DNA from: Verrucomicrobiota bacterium
GTDB lineage: Bacteria > Verrucomicrobiota > Verrucomicrobiia > Chthoniobacterales > Terrimicrobiaceae
Direction of reading: 5' to 3'
Assembly (NCBI GenBank): GCA_017305195.1
Contig: JAFKMU010000040.1
Coordinates: forward strand, 1 to 64,000
DNA: 64,000 nt
This document shows positions 27,737-35,618 of the stretch, piece by piece (within the stretch, counting starts at the first letter, position 1; each line of letters opens with the position of its first letter). The translations under genes were made by a program, and so were the position numbers. The notes beneath the pieces are model-generated. The model made no database searches. It was not told the DNA's origin and worked only from the letters and a program-made list of their open reading frames with translations.

Positions 27737-29113
27737 CTAGTGAGGCACCGGCACGGGCGTGCCGCTGGTGGCGACCTTGTCGAACTCCTCCGGGAATTTC
27801 GCGAGGAAGCTCTGGGTCGGCCAGGAGCAGGCTTCACCGAAGGCGCAAACCGTGCGGCCCGCGATGTTGTCGGCCACGCTCTTGAGCTCGGCCGGGTCGG
27901 CCGCGCGTCCGCCGCCATCCATCATGCGGGTGGTGATCTTCTTCATCCACAGGCTGCCTTCGCGGCACGGCGTACACTGGCCACAGCTCTCGTGAGCATA
28001 GAACTGGTTCAGGTTGTTGAGCGCCCAGACCATGTCGCGGGAGTCGTCCATGACCATCACGCCACCGGACCCCACCATCGTGCCGACGGAGGCGAGACTG
28101 GCCGCATCCATCACCACGTCGAGCATGGGCACTTCCTTGTCGACCATCTGGCCGTCCGCGCCCTTGACCTTGATCTTGTAGACCTCTTCGGCGCGCATGA
28201 CCTTGGCGGAGCTGCCGCCGGGGATGACCGCCTTGAGCTTGCGACCGGGCTTGAGTCCGCCGCAGATGTCGAAAATCAGTTCGCCGAGCGTCACCGCGCC
28301 AGCGGGCAACTCGTAGAAGCCGGGCTTCATCACGTCGCCGCTCACGCACATGGTGCGGGTGCCTCCGTCGCCGGGAGTTCCCATCTTGGCGTATTCCTCG
28401 GGGCCCATGCGGATGATGTGCTTCACGTGGCAGATCGTCTCCACGTTGTTCACGATCGTGGGCTTCATATAGAGGCCCAGCACCGCCGGGAAGTACGGCG
28501 GCTTGATGCGCGGGTACGGGCGCTTGCCCTCGAGGGACTCAAGCAGGCTCGTTTCCTCACCGCAGATGTAGGCGGCAGCGCCCTGATGGACGTAAATGTC
28601 GCAATCGAAGCCGGAACCGAGAATGTTCTTTCCCACGAAGCCGCGTGCGCGGGCTTCCTTGATGGCGTTCCACACGATGCGGGCCGCCTCGGGGAATTCG
28701 CAGCGGATGTAGATGTAGCAAAGGTGGGTATTCGTCGCGAAAGCCGAGATCACCAGACCCTCGATGAGCTGATGCGGGTCAAAGTGCAGGATGTAGCGAT
28801 CTTTGAACGTGCCGGGCTCGGACTCGTCGCCATTCACCACGATGTAGTGCGGCTTGCCGTCGTCGTACTTGATGAAGCTCCACTTCGTGCCGCACGGGAA
28901 CCCCGCACCGCCACGACCGCGGAGATTCGAGGCCTTCACCTGGTCGATGATGGCCGACGGCTGCATGGTGATCGCCTTTTTCAGCGACTCGTACCCGCCA
29001 TGGGCGAGATACGTGTCGATGGAGGCATCGTAGCCCTCCTTGCTGATGTTTTCAAAAATAACGCGCCGCTCCTTGGGATGCGGTGCGGGCATGACGAATG
29101 GCTTGGCGGTCAT
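27737..29113 (-). CDS. nuoF: NADH-quinone oxidoreductase subunit F (NADH/FMN-binding)
   Basis: NuoF is the NADH-binding flavoprotein of respiratory complex I. The 458-residue protein shows LRGRGGAGFPCGTKWSF and YIVVNGDESEPGTFKDR (FMN/NADH site), AYICGEETSLLESLEGKR, and the N3 [4Fe-4S] ligands in ESCGQCTPCREG plus the fourth Cys in FGEACSWP. The frame is open beyond the start but MTAKPFVMP overlaps the nuoE stop as ATGA, so 29113 is chosen. It follows nuoE directly. nuoG is not next; instead a terminator and a convergent gene follow. The pair could serve complex I encoded elsewhere or another NAD-linked complex such as a formate dehydrogenase or hydrogenase. Confidence 0.94.
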   Translation of the reverse strand: MTAKPFVMPAPHPKERRVIFENISKEGYDASIDTYLAHGGYESLKKAITMQPSAIIDQVKASNLRGRGGAGFPCGTKWSFIKYDDGKPHYIVVNGDESEPGTFKDRYILHFDPHQLIEGLVISAFATNTHLCYIYIRCEFPEAARIVWNAIKEARARGFVGKNILGSGFDCDIYVHQGAAAYICGEETSLLESLEGKRPYPRIKPPYFPAVLGLYMKPTIVNNVETICHVKHIIRMGPEEYAKMGTPGDGGTRTMCVSGDVMKPGFYELPAGAVTLGELIFDICGGLKPGRKLKAVIPGGSSAKVMRAEEVYKIKVKGADGQMVDKEVPMLDVVMDAASLASVGTMVGSGGVMVMDDSRDMVWALNNLNQFYAHESCGQCTPCREGSLWMKKITTRMMDGGGRAADPAELKSVADNIAGRTVCAFGEACSWPTQSFLAKFPEEFDKVATSGTPVPVPH

Positions 29114-29658
29114 TTGAGTTTTTCTACGATGCCGGGAACTGCTTCCGGGGAAATGTTTTCGTGGAGGGTGTCGTTGATCAGCGCGACCGGAGCGCTGCCA
29201 CAGCTGGCCAGACACTCGACGAACTCCACGCTGAACTTGCCATCCGCCGAGGTCGGCGGCGCGATGCCAAAGCCGTGGTGATGCTCGTGCGGGTCGATGC
29301 CCGTCGCCTTGCAAAACTGGTCGCGCACCTCGTAGCCGCCCGCCATGGCACAGGCGAGTGTGCGGCAGACGCGGATGATGACCTTGCCGGCGGCCTCGCG
29401 GCGGAACCACGGGTAGAATGTCACCAGCTCATAGATATTGATGGGCTGGAGGCCGAGCTTGGCGGCGATCCACTCGATGCCGCTGTCGTCAACGAAGCCA
29501 AAGTGGTTCTGCCAGTAGTGAAGCAAAGGGAGCGATGCGCTGCGCTTGGAGACAGGGTAATGCGTGACGATTTCGTCGATTTCCGCCTCAAACTGCGGCG
29601 TCACCTTGTCAGCTTGCCGCTCAGTCGTGGCGGCAGCATCGGCGGGAGTCTCGGTCAT
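29110..29658 (-). CDS. nuoE: NADH-quinone oxidoreductase subunit E ([2Fe-2S] subunit)
   Basis: NuoE is the 24-kDa-type subunit that carries the N1a [2Fe-2S] cluster next to NuoF. The 182-residue product has a thioredoxin-like fold with ligands Cys98 and Cys103 (VCRTLACAMAGG) and Cys149 and Cys153 (VECLASCGSAPVALIN), the expected C-x4-C and C-x3-C pattern. The helical N-terminus (LPLLHYWQNHFGFVDDSGIEWIAAKL) is also typical. It begins at the ATG 29658 and overlaps nuoF by 4 nt. A GGGGTTTTCCCC inverted repeat (29672-29683) lies upstream between the -35 and -10 candidates. Confidence 0.93.
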   Translation of the reverse strand: MTETPADAAATTERQADKVTPQFEAEIDEIVTHYPVSKRSASLPLLHYWQNHFGFVDDSGIEWIAAKLGLQPINIYELVTFYPWFRREAAGKVIIRVCRTLACAMAGGYEVRDQFCKATGIDPHEHHHGFGIAPPTSADGKFSVEFVECLASCGSAPVALINDTLHENISPEAVPGIVEKLK

Positions 29659-29666
29659 GGTCAGAC

Positions 29667-29695
29667 GTTTTGGGGTTTTCCCCGTTTGGCTTCAA
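29667..29695 (-). promoter_or_regulatory. Possible nuoE promoter
   Basis: Minus strand TTGAAG (29695-29690), 17 nt, CAAAAC (29672-29667), then 8 nt to the ATG. The spacer contains GGGGAAAACCCC. The -10 match is weak (3 of 6), but the geometry matches other start-proximal promoters here. Confidence 0.35.
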
Positions 29696-29708
29696 GCAAA
29701 ACGATGCG

Positions 29709-30749
29709 TCAGAAGTTTTTCCCGGCGATTTCCTGCCCGGTTTTGCGAACTTTCTCCCGGAGCGAGAGCGGATCGAGCACTTCGACCTCCCCGCCCCACC
29801 CCAGGACCCAGGCGATCAGATCGGGCGCGATGCCCACTTTCATGGACAATTCCAGCTTCCCGCCGGGCATGGTGCGGATTTTTTGCGATTTGTGCCATTG
29901 CCGCTCCTCGACCAGCCGCGCCACCGACTGGGTAAAGGACAGCCGCACCGTCTCGGTCTTGCCTGCCTGGAAGGCAGAAAAACTCCCCTCCAACATGTCC
30001 GCCACCGAGAAGTCCTCCGGTTTTTCGAAGGTTTTCCCCAGATTTCGCGCTCCCTGGATGCGTGGCAGGGCGAAGGTGCGGATGCCGTTGCGGTTCCGAT
30101 CGAACCCGATGAGGTACCACTGGTTTCCGATGCACGGCAGATGGTACGGCTCCACCGACCGGCGTTCGGAGGTCTTCGCCGTCATGGAAATGTAGTCAAA
30201 CTCCACCCGCTGGTGCTTCATCACCGCATCGGCCAGCACTTCAAACGTCGCGATCTGCCCATGCGGCACGCCCGTGGTACGAAACGACACCGCCTCGGAA
30301 AGCTCGTGCAGGGAGATATTTTCCTCCTCGCCCAAGCTGGAAACGAGTTTATCGAATGCGGCATTGAGCGGGCGCTCGAAAGGCGTGCCCTTGTACTGCT
30401 CGACCGCCTTTTGCGCTACCAGCAGCGCCACAAGCTCGCCCTGGCTCACCGTGACCATGGGAAACTGCGCCACCGAAGCCGCATAATAATACCCCCGCTC
30501 GACCGGCTCGTACTCGATGGGCAGAGCCAGCTGATCGCGCATGAACTCGATATCCCGCTGGATCGTCTTGGTCGTCACCTCCAGGTCGCGGGCCATGGTG
30601 GAGCAGTTCGGATACTTCTCCGCCGTCAGTGCCTCGTGGATTCGCATCATCCGTACAAGCGGCGGACGCGCCGCCTTGGCTGCCAGTCCGCGTCCGGGCG
30701 GAGCTTTCTCGGGAGTTTTTTTTAATTTTGCCAAACTTTTAAGGGGCAT
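29709..30749 (-). CDS. WYL-domain transcriptional regulator
   Basis: The 346-residue protein has a winged helix-turn-helix near the N-terminus (about 34-90; MARDLEVTTKTIQRDIEFMRDQL) and a WYL domain at about 185-260 (FDYISMTAKTSERRSVEPYHLPCIGNQWYLIGFDRNRNG). A C-terminal WCX-like extension (about 265-346) follows. WYL regulators sense nucleic-acid or nucleotide ligands and control repair, stress or phage-defence genes in several bacteria; no defence gene is recognised here. A 19-bp palindrome covers its own -10 region and start, which suggests autorepression. A 52-codon ORF and a hemolysin III gene lie divergently. The start at 30749 gives a basic linker before the HTH. Confidence 0.9.
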   Translation of the reverse strand: MPLKSLAKLKKTPEKAPPGRGLAAKAARPPLVRMMRIHEALTAEKYPNCSTMARDLEVTTKTIQRDIEFMRDQLALPIEYEPVERGYYYAASVAQFPMVTVSQGELVALLVAQKAVEQYKGTPFERPLNAAFDKLVSSLGEEENISLHELSEAVSFRTTGVPHGQIATFEVLADAVMKHQRVEFDYISMTAKTSERRSVEPYHLPCIGNQWYLIGFDRNRNGIRTFALPRIQGARNLGKTFEKPEDFSVADMLEGSFSAFQAGKTETVRLSFTQSVARLVEERQWHKSQKIRTMPGGKLELSMKVGIAPDLIAWVLGWGGEVEVLDPLSLREKVRKTGQEIAGKNF

Positions 30750-30767
30750 CGGACATGGTATGTCCGA
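30749..30767. promoter_or_regulatory. 19-bp palindromic operator at the WYL gene start
   Basis: TCGGACAT-GGT-ATGTCCGA is a perfect 8-bp inverted repeat, flanked by GGGG (30743-30746) and CCCC (30768-30771). It overlaps the WYL start codon and the ACATAC -10 candidate (30763-30758, minus strand) whose -35 is TTGACT (30786-30781). It lies 27 nt before the divergent small ORF. Confidence 0.7.
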
Positions 30768-30793
30768 CCCCCTGCGGCAAAGTCAACTGCGTT

Positions 30794-30952
30794 ATGAAAA
30801 ACATCCAGTCCTTCTTCTCGCAGATGACCCGCAAGTCCCGCCCGGTGTACCAGCAGATGGAGCTCGCCCTGCCCGGTTCCCGCCTGACCCGCGACGAAGC
30901 CGATTTTCTCGTCCAGATCCGCCGCCTCCGCGAGCAACTGGCCCGCAGTTAG
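30794..30952 (+). CDS. Small 52-residue protein of unknown function
   Basis: An ATG at 30794 opens a 52-codon frame; the product is basic and soluble, with MKNIQSFFSQMTRKSRPVY at the start and a predicted helix DEADFLVQIRRLREQLARS at the end. No family is recognised. It is divergent from the WYL regulator and 27 nt from the palindromic operator, so it may be under WYL control. The in-frame TTG/ATG upstream (30755) would run through the operator and is less likely. There is no clear SD. It could be a genuine small protein or a chance ORF; the highly regular third-position GC favours the former. Confidence 0.5.
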   Translation: MKNIQSFFSQMTRKSRPVYQQMELALPGSRLTRDEADFLVQIRRLREQLARS

Positions 30953-31019
30953 ACGGGGAAGTTTCCTTTATCCGAGCCATTCCGAAGCAGACAGGGTCCG
31001 GCACAGAACCGGAATGACA

Positions 31020-31036
31020 TTGCCGCATTCCGGCAA
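31020..31036 (+). repeat. Short hairpin upstream of hemolysin III gene
   Basis: TTGCCG (31020-31025) and CGGCAA (31031-31036) form a 6-bp stem. TTGCCG is also a possible -35 box, with CACAGT 17 nt downstream (31043-31048). Its role is undecided. Confidence 0.25.
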
Positions 31037-31062
31037 GACGCGCACAGTGTGGGTTTGTGCAC

Positions 31063-31704
31063 ATGAGCGCATCGGAACGTCCGGAATCTCAGGCGGAACG
31101 CTTTGCCAATACGGCCAGCGCGGCGATCGGCGTGCTGATGGCGCTGGCTTGTCTTCCTGCGCTGCTTGGCGTGGTGTCGCGGGTGTCGGTTTATGGCGTG
31201 ATCGGGGCGTGGGTCTTTTACTGCTCGGTCCTGCTGCTTTATACGAGCTCCACGCTGTACCATGCGCTGCCGCCGGGTGAATGGCGCCGGAAGGTGCGAC
31301 TACTCGACCATTCGGCGATTTTTATCCTCATCGCGGGGACGTATACGCCGCTCACACTTGGGCCGCTGCGTGAGCACGGCGGGTATTGGCTTTTCGGGCT
31401 GGAGTGGGTGCTGGCTGCGCTCGGCATTGCCATGAAAGTCTCGGGGTCCCTGCGGTTCGGCAGGATTTCCAACATCATTTATGTCTTCGTGGCCTGGGTC
31501 GGACTGTTTTGGGCCAAGCCTTTCGCCATCGGCATGCCAATGCCCGGAATCGCCTGGATTCTCGTCGGTGGGTTCTTCTACACGGGCGGCATCGTGTTTT
31601 ACGCCGCGAAGCATCGGCCTTACGCCCACTTCATCTGGCATCTCTTCGTCCTCGGCGGAACGGTTTGCCATGCGGTGGCGGTTTTCGGCTACGCAGTGCG
31701 CTAG
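31063..31704 (+). CDS. Hemolysin III (PAQR/YqfA) family membrane protein
   Basis: The 213-residue protein has seven predicted membrane helices. The family signatures are LYTSSTLYHALPPGEWRRKVRLLDHSAIFILIAGTYTP, with the conserved S-x3-H and D motifs that line the metal site, and HFIWHLFVLGGTVCHAVAVF with the C-terminal His pair. PAQR-type proteins are thought to be zinc-dependent hydrolases of lipid substrates; the role in bacteria is unclear and true hemolysis is not implied. The ATG at 31063 is used; a GTG at 31057, only two codons upstream, sits 8 nt after a weak -10 candidate and is an alternative start. Confidence 0.92.
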   Translation: MSASERPESQAERFANTASAAIGVLMALACLPALLGVVSRVSVYGVIGAWVFYCSVLLLYTSSTLYHALPPGEWRRKVRLLDHSAIFILIAGTYTPLTLGPLREHGGYWLFGLEWVLAALGIAMKVSGSLRFGRISNIIYVFVAWVGLFWAKPFAIGMPMPGIAWILVGGFFYTGGIVFYAAKHRPYAHFIWHLFVLGGTVCHAVAVFGYAVR

Positions 31705-31738
31705 CCGGTTGTTTTCGGTTCCCCGTATTTTCGTCTTT

Positions 31739-31760
31739 ACTTAATTAAGTTTATACTTAA
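31739..31760 (+). promoter_or_regulatory. ArsR-type operator overlapping a -10 box
   Basis: Two overlapping palindromes occur in an AT-rich patch: ACTTAATTAAGT (31739-31750, perfect) and TTAAGT-TTAT-ACTTAA (31745-31760, perfect). The likely -10 box TATACT (31752-31757) lies inside the second. The position fits repression of the ArsR gene starting at 31772. Confidence 0.65.
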
Positions 31761-31771
31761 ATATTTCTCCC

Positions 31772-32080
31772 ATGTCACCACTGACCGCCCTGGGAGATCC
31801 GACTCGCCGCCAGATCGTTGAGATGCTGGCGCTGCGGGAACTGACTGCCGGGGAGATCGTGAAGGCTTTCTCACTCACCGCTCCAGCCATCTCCCAACAT
31901 CTGAAGGTGCTGCGCGAGGCCCGGCTGGTAAAGGTGCGGGCGGAAGGCCAGAAGCGCATTCAATCCCTCGACCCGGAAGGGCTGGCGGAGATCGAGGCGT
32001 GGACAAAGCGCATGCGAACCTTCTGGGAAGGCCGCCTGGATGCGCTGGAACAGGAACTCCGCAAAAACTCCACACCATGA
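31772..32080 (+). CDS. ArsR-family helix-turn-helix repressor
   Basis: The 102-residue winged-helix protein has the ArsR core: ALGDPTRRQIVEMLALRELTAGEIVKAF, then SLTAPAISQHLKVLREARLVKVRAEGQKRI. The metal-binding ELCVCDL box of true metal sensors is absent, so it probably senses something else or acts constitutively as in SdpR-like members. Its stop overlaps the ATG of the SRPBCC gene (ATGA). ArsR plus SRPBCC pairs of this kind are very common in bacteria. A pair of AT-rich palindromes directly upstream suggests autoregulation of the two-gene unit. Confidence 0.92.
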   Translation: MSPLTALGDPTRRQIVEMLALRELTAGEIVKAFSLTAPAISQHLKVLREARLVKVRAEGQKRIQSLDPEGLAEIEAWTKRMRTFWEGRLDALEQELRKNSTP

Positions 32081-32613
32081 GCAACATCGAACTCAACGGC
32101 GACCACACCACCCCCGGAACTGTCCGCTTCACCCGCACCCTCCCCGCTCCCATCGAGCGCGTCTGGGCCTACGTCACGGAATCCGAAAAACGCGCCACGT
32201 GGCTGGCGGGCGGCGAGATGGAACTCCGCGTCGGCGGCAAGGTCCACCTCCACTTCCTGCACAAAAACATCTCGCCCAACGAGGAACCGCCGGAGGATTT
32301 CCGCGATGTGCATTACGAGGGCGCGGACAAGGATGGCGTCGTCACTCAATGCGATCCGCCGCACCTGCTGGCCTTCACCTGGAATGAAACCTCCGAGGTG
32401 AGCTTTCAACTGACGCCGGTGGCGGAGGGCACACGACTGGAACTCATCCACCGCAAGCTCGACCCGACGACGAATCTCTACGTCTCGTCCGGCTGGCAGT
32501 TGCACCTCGACATCCTCAAGGCCCGTCTGGAGGGCGTGGAACCGCAGCCCTTCTGGGGGAACTTCCTCAAGCTCAAGGAGGGCTACAGCGAAAAGCTCGG
32601 CGTGAAAGACTGA
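32077..32613 (+). CDS. SRPBCC (AHSA1/START-like) domain protein
   Basis: The 178-residue product matches the activator of Hsp90 ATPase C-terminal-like (AHSA1) branch of the SRPBCC superfamily: VRFTRTLPAPIERVWAYVTESEKRATWLAGGEMELRVGGKV near the start, LLAFTWNETSEVSFQLTP in the middle, and a helical C-terminus. The fold has a deep hydrophobic pocket for small ligands. The ligand is unknown. It is translationally coupled to the ArsR gene by a 4-nt overlap, so the regulator and this protein probably answer the same signal. No signal peptide is present. Confidence 0.9.
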   Translation: MSNIELNGDHTTPGTVRFTRTLPAPIERVWAYVTESEKRATWLAGGEMELRVGGKVHLHFLHKNISPNEEPPEDFRDVHYEGADKDGVVTQCDPPHLLAFTWNETSEVSFQLTPVAEGTRLELIHRKLDPTTNLYVSSGWQLHLDILKARLEGVEPQPFWGNFLKLKEGYSEKLGVKD

Positions 32614-32616
32614 GGT

Positions 32617-32644
32617 TTGCCATGGCGGGGAATTGGGCCATACT
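32617..32644 (+). promoter_or_regulatory. xseA promoter, start-proximal
   Basis: TTGCCA (32617-32622), 16 nt, CATACT (32639-32644), then 5 nt to the GTG at 32650. It lies just after the SRPBCC stop and supports GTG 32650 as the xseA start on a nearly leaderless mRNA. Confidence 0.45.
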
Positions 32645-32649
32645 CAGGC

Positions 32650-34206
32650 GTGCAGCCGCAACTGGATCTCTTTGGCTCCGCCGAGCCTCCCAAGCCCGCG
32701 CCCGCGAAGACGCCCAAGGCGGCCAAGCCGAAGCTGAAGGAAGCGGCTGAACCCAAGCCCGCCGCGCCTATCACGCTTGACCTGACGGCTCCGCCGGAGT
32801 CCGATCCCGAGCCCCCCGCTCCGAAAGAACCCGTGGTTCTGAGCGTCAGCCAGCTGACGCGCTCGATCCGCGGGCTCATCGAGGATCAGGTGGGCGAGGT
32901 CTGGGTGGAGGGCGAGATTTCCAACCTCCGCAAGCAATCCTCCGGCCACCAGTATTTCACCCTCAAGGACGCAGGCAGCCAGCTCTCCTGCGTCCTCTTC
33001 GCCGGTCAGGCCTCGCAAATGCGCGCCATCAACCTGACGGACGGCCAGTGCGTGCAGGCCTTTGGCCAGGTCACGGTCTACGAGGCGCGCGGCCAGTATC
33101 AGCTCGTCGTGCGCATCGTGCGCAACAAGGGCGAGGGATTGCTCCAGGCGAAGTTTGAGGCGCTCAAGGCGAAGCTCGCCGCAGAAGGGCTGTTCGCCCC
33201 CGAGCGCAAGCGCCCGCTGCCGCGCTTCCCGAAGGTCGTCGGTGTCGTGACGTCGCCCACCGGGGCGGCCCTGAAAGATTTTCTCAACGTCCTGCACCGC
33301 CGCCATCCCGGCATCGAGGTCATCATCAACCCCGTGCGAGTCCAGGGCACCGGAGCATCCCGCGAAATCGCCCAAGCGGTGCGGGAATTCTCCGAGCCGG
33401 AAAAGTACAACCTTCCGCCCGTGGAGGTGATCGTCGTTACGCGCGGCGGCGGGAGCATTGAGGATTTGTGGGAGTTCAATGAAGAGGTGGTCGCCCGGGC
33501 CATTGCCGCATCAACCGTGCCGGTGGTCAGCGCGGTGGGACACGAGATTGATTTCACCATCGCGGACTTCGTCGCCGACTTGCGCGCGCCCACCCCGAGC
33601 GCCGCGGCAGAGATTCTCGCAGCCGACCGGATCGAGGTGCTCTCCAGCCTCCGCCAGCGGGCAGCACGGTTGCATCGCACAATGGAGGCTCGTTTGGAAC
33701 TCCTGACCGCCAAGGTGGCAGCCCTGGCCTCCAGTGCCGCTCTCCGCGAACCGGAGCGCCGGGTCGTGGAGTTGCGCCAGACGACTGACCGCCTCGCCGA
33801 GATCATCGAGCGCCGGGCCATGGAGGGATGGGAGCGCCCCAGCCATCTGCTGAAAAATCTCTCCCTGCGCCTGGAAAACCAGTCGCCTGAGAACAAACTG
33901 GCCCAAGCCCGCCAGTCCCTTACCTGGTTCGGCAACCGTCTCGAGGAAAACATCCTGCGAGAAATGGAGAATCGCCGAACACGCCTGGAGCGCACCCGGG
34001 GAATCCTCTCCGCCCTGAGCCCCGAGGGAACTCTGCAGCGCGGCTACACCATCACCCTCGACGCCTCCGGCAAGCCGGTCACCCGAGCAAAGGAGGTTTC
34101 ACCCGGCGCAACATTGCGCACCCGTTTCCTCGATGGCGAGGTGGAATCCGAAGCGCGCAGCGTTGACGCGCCGCCACCGGGGCAGATAGAAAGACCGTCC
34201 ACGTGA
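32650..34206 (+). CDS. xseA: Exodeoxyribonuclease VII large subunit
   Basis: XseA is the catalytic subunit of the nuclease that degrades single-stranded DNA to short acid-soluble pieces; it works with several XseB copies. The protein (518 residues from GTG 32650) has an unusual Pro/Ala/Lys-rich N-terminal extension (about 50 residues). Next come the OB domain (VSQLTRSIRGLIEDQVGEVWVEGEISN, SGHQYFTLKD) and the catalytic domain with VVTSPTGAALKDFLNVLHRRHP, VIVVTRGGGSIEDLWEFN and SAVGHEIDFTIADFVADLRAPTPSAAAE. A long coiled coil follows. An in-frame TTG at 32617 is the -35 box rather than a start. Its stop overlaps the GTG of bioB. Confidence 0.95.
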   Translation: MQPQLDLFGSAEPPKPAPAKTPKAAKPKLKEAAEPKPAAPITLDLTAPPESDPEPPAPKEPVVLSVSQLTRSIRGLIEDQVGEVWVEGEISNLRKQSSGHQYFTLKDAGSQLSCVLFAGQASQMRAINLTDGQCVQAFGQVTVYEARGQYQLVVRIVRNKGEGLLQAKFEALKAKLAAEGLFAPERKRPLPRFPKVVGVVTSPTGAALKDFLNVLHRRHPGIEVIINPVRVQGTGASREIAQAVREFSEPEKYNLPPVEVIVVTRGGGSIEDLWEFNEEVVARAIAASTVPVVSAVGHEIDFTIADFVADLRAPTPSAAAEILAADRIEVLSSLRQRAARLHRTMEARLELLTAKVAALASSAALREPERRVVELRQTTDRLAEIIERRAMEGWERPSHLLKNLSLRLENQSPENKLAQARQSLTWFGNRLEENILREMENRRTRLERTRGILSALSPEGTLQRGYTITLDASGKPVTRAKEVSPGATLRTRFLDGEVESEARSVDAPPPGQIERPST

Positions 34207-35168
34207 GTAAGACTTTCGCAGACCTCAAGGGCATCTACTCCCAGCCCTTCTTCCAACTGATCGAAACGAGCCGTCGGGTCCACACCGAATACTGGCCGAA
34301 TAACGAGATGCAGCTCTGCACCCTGCTGAGCGTGAAAACGGGCGGGTGCAGCGAGGACTGCTCGTATTGCGCGCAGAGTTCCCGCTACTCCACCGGGGTC
34401 AAGGCCGAGAAGCTCATGACGACCGAGGAGGTCATGCCCTATGCCGAGCGCGCCAAGGCCAACGGCTCCACCCGTTTCTGCATGGGCGCGGCCTGGAAAG
34501 GCGTGCGCGATGGTGATCGGAAGTTTGATCAGATGCTCGACACCATTCGCGAGGTCAACAAGCTTGGCATGGAAGTCTGCGTGACCCTCGGCCAGCTCAG
34601 CGACATCGAGGCCCGCAAACTCCGCGAGGCCGGTGTCACAGCGTACAATCACAACATCGACACCTCGCCCGAGCATTACCCGAACATCGTCAGCACCCAC
34701 ACCTTTGACGATCGCCTGAATACCATCGGCGCCGTGCAGCGTGCGGGCCTGAGCGTGTGCTGTGGCGGCATCATCGGCATGGGTGAGTCGGAGGACGACC
34801 GCCTGAAGATGCTGGAGGTGCTGTGTTCCTTCGATCCCGCGCCCGAGAGTGTGCCGATCAACTGCCTCATGCCCATGAGCGGCACCCCGCTGGAGGAGTC
34901 CAAATCGGTCGACATCTTTGAGATCGTGCGCCTCATCGCCACGACCCGCATCGTCCTGCCGAAGGCCAAGGTCCGCCTCTCCGCCGGTCGCACCCTGTTG
35001 ACCCGCGAGGCGCAGGCCCTCTGCTTCTTCGCCGGGGCCAACTCGATTTTCTACGGAGACAAACTCCTCACCGCATCGAACCCCGCCGCAGACGCCGACA
35101 AGGCGCTGCTGCGAGAACTCGACCTTACACCCCAGGCTCCCTACTCCGACCTTCCCCAACCCGTATGA
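34203..35168 (+). CDS. bioB: Biotin synthase
   Basis: BioB is a radical SAM enzyme that inserts sulfur into dethiobiotin. The 321-residue product has the radical SAM cluster ligands Cys49, Cys53 and Cys56 in GGCSEDCSYCAQSS, then GSTRFCMGAAWKGVRDGD, YNHNIDTSPEHYPNI and CCGGIIGMGES. RLSAGR carries the Arg ligand of the [2Fe-2S] cluster. The GTG start at 34203 overlaps the xseA stop, so translation is coupled. No other bio genes are adjacent. rpiB follows with a 4-nt ATGA overlap. Confidence 0.97.
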   Translation: MSKTFADLKGIYSQPFFQLIETSRRVHTEYWPNNEMQLCTLLSVKTGGCSEDCSYCAQSSRYSTGVKAEKLMTTEEVMPYAERAKANGSTRFCMGAAWKGVRDGDRKFDQMLDTIREVNKLGMEVCVTLGQLSDIEARKLREAGVTAYNHNIDTSPEHYPNIVSTHTFDDRLNTIGAVQRAGLSVCCGGIIGMGESEDDRLKMLEVLCSFDPAPESVPINCLMPMSGTPLEESKSVDIFEIVRLIATTRIVLPKAKVRLSAGRTLLTREAQALCFFAGANSIFYGDKLLTASNPAADADKALLRELDLTPQAPYSDLPQPV

Positions 35169-35617
35169 AAATCGCCATCGGATCCGACCACGCCGGCTTC
35201 AAGTACAAGGAACAGATCATCGCCCACCTGAAGGAGCTCGGCCACGAGGTCAAGGACTGCGGCACCTACAGCCTGGAGTCCACCGACTATCCGCTCTGGA
35301 TCATCCCGACGGCGGAAGCAGTGGCCAGGGGTGAATGCGAGCGAGGCATCGTGCTCGGCGGCTCCGGCAATGGCGAGGCCATGGCGGCCAACAAGGTCAA
35401 GGGCGTCCGCTGTGCCCTTTGCTGGAGCGACGAAACCGCCCAGCTTTCCCGCCAGCACAACAACTCCAACGTGCTTTCCATCGGCGAGCGCATGATCTCG
35501 CTCGAGATCGCCCTGCGCATCGTCGATATCTGGCTGACCACCGAGTTTGAAGGCGGTCGCCATGTCAACCGCATCGCGGAACTCGACCGCTACGAAGCCG
35601 GCCAGCCCATGCAGTAA
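35165..35617 (+). CDS. rpiB: Ribose-5-phosphate isomerase B
   Basis: RpiB interconverts ribose 5-phosphate and ribulose 5-phosphate in the pentose phosphate pathway. The 150-residue protein starts MKIAIGSDHAGFKYKEQI, with the phosphate-binding SDHAG motif. It continues with GIVLGGSGNGEAMAANKVKGVRCALCWSDETA, where the second Cys region corresponds to the catalytic base, and NNSNVLSIGERM. Length is typical (about 145-155). Some family members act on allose 6-phosphate or galactose 6-phosphate, which I cannot exclude. It overlaps bioB by 4 nt and is followed one base later by the GDPD gene. Confidence 0.93.
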   Translation: MKIAIGSDHAGFKYKEQIIAHLKELGHEVKDCGTYSLESTDYPLWIIPTAEAVARGECERGIVLGGSGNGEAMAANKVKGVRCALCWSDETAQLSRQHNNSNVLSIGERMISLEIALRIVDIWLTTEFEGGRHVNRIAELDRYEAGQPMQ

Positions 35618-35618
35618 G

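Noticed and set aside
27740..29281. A 513-codon open frame on the plus strand across nuoF
   Set aside because: Antisense to an unmistakable nuoF; composition is that of a shadow frame.
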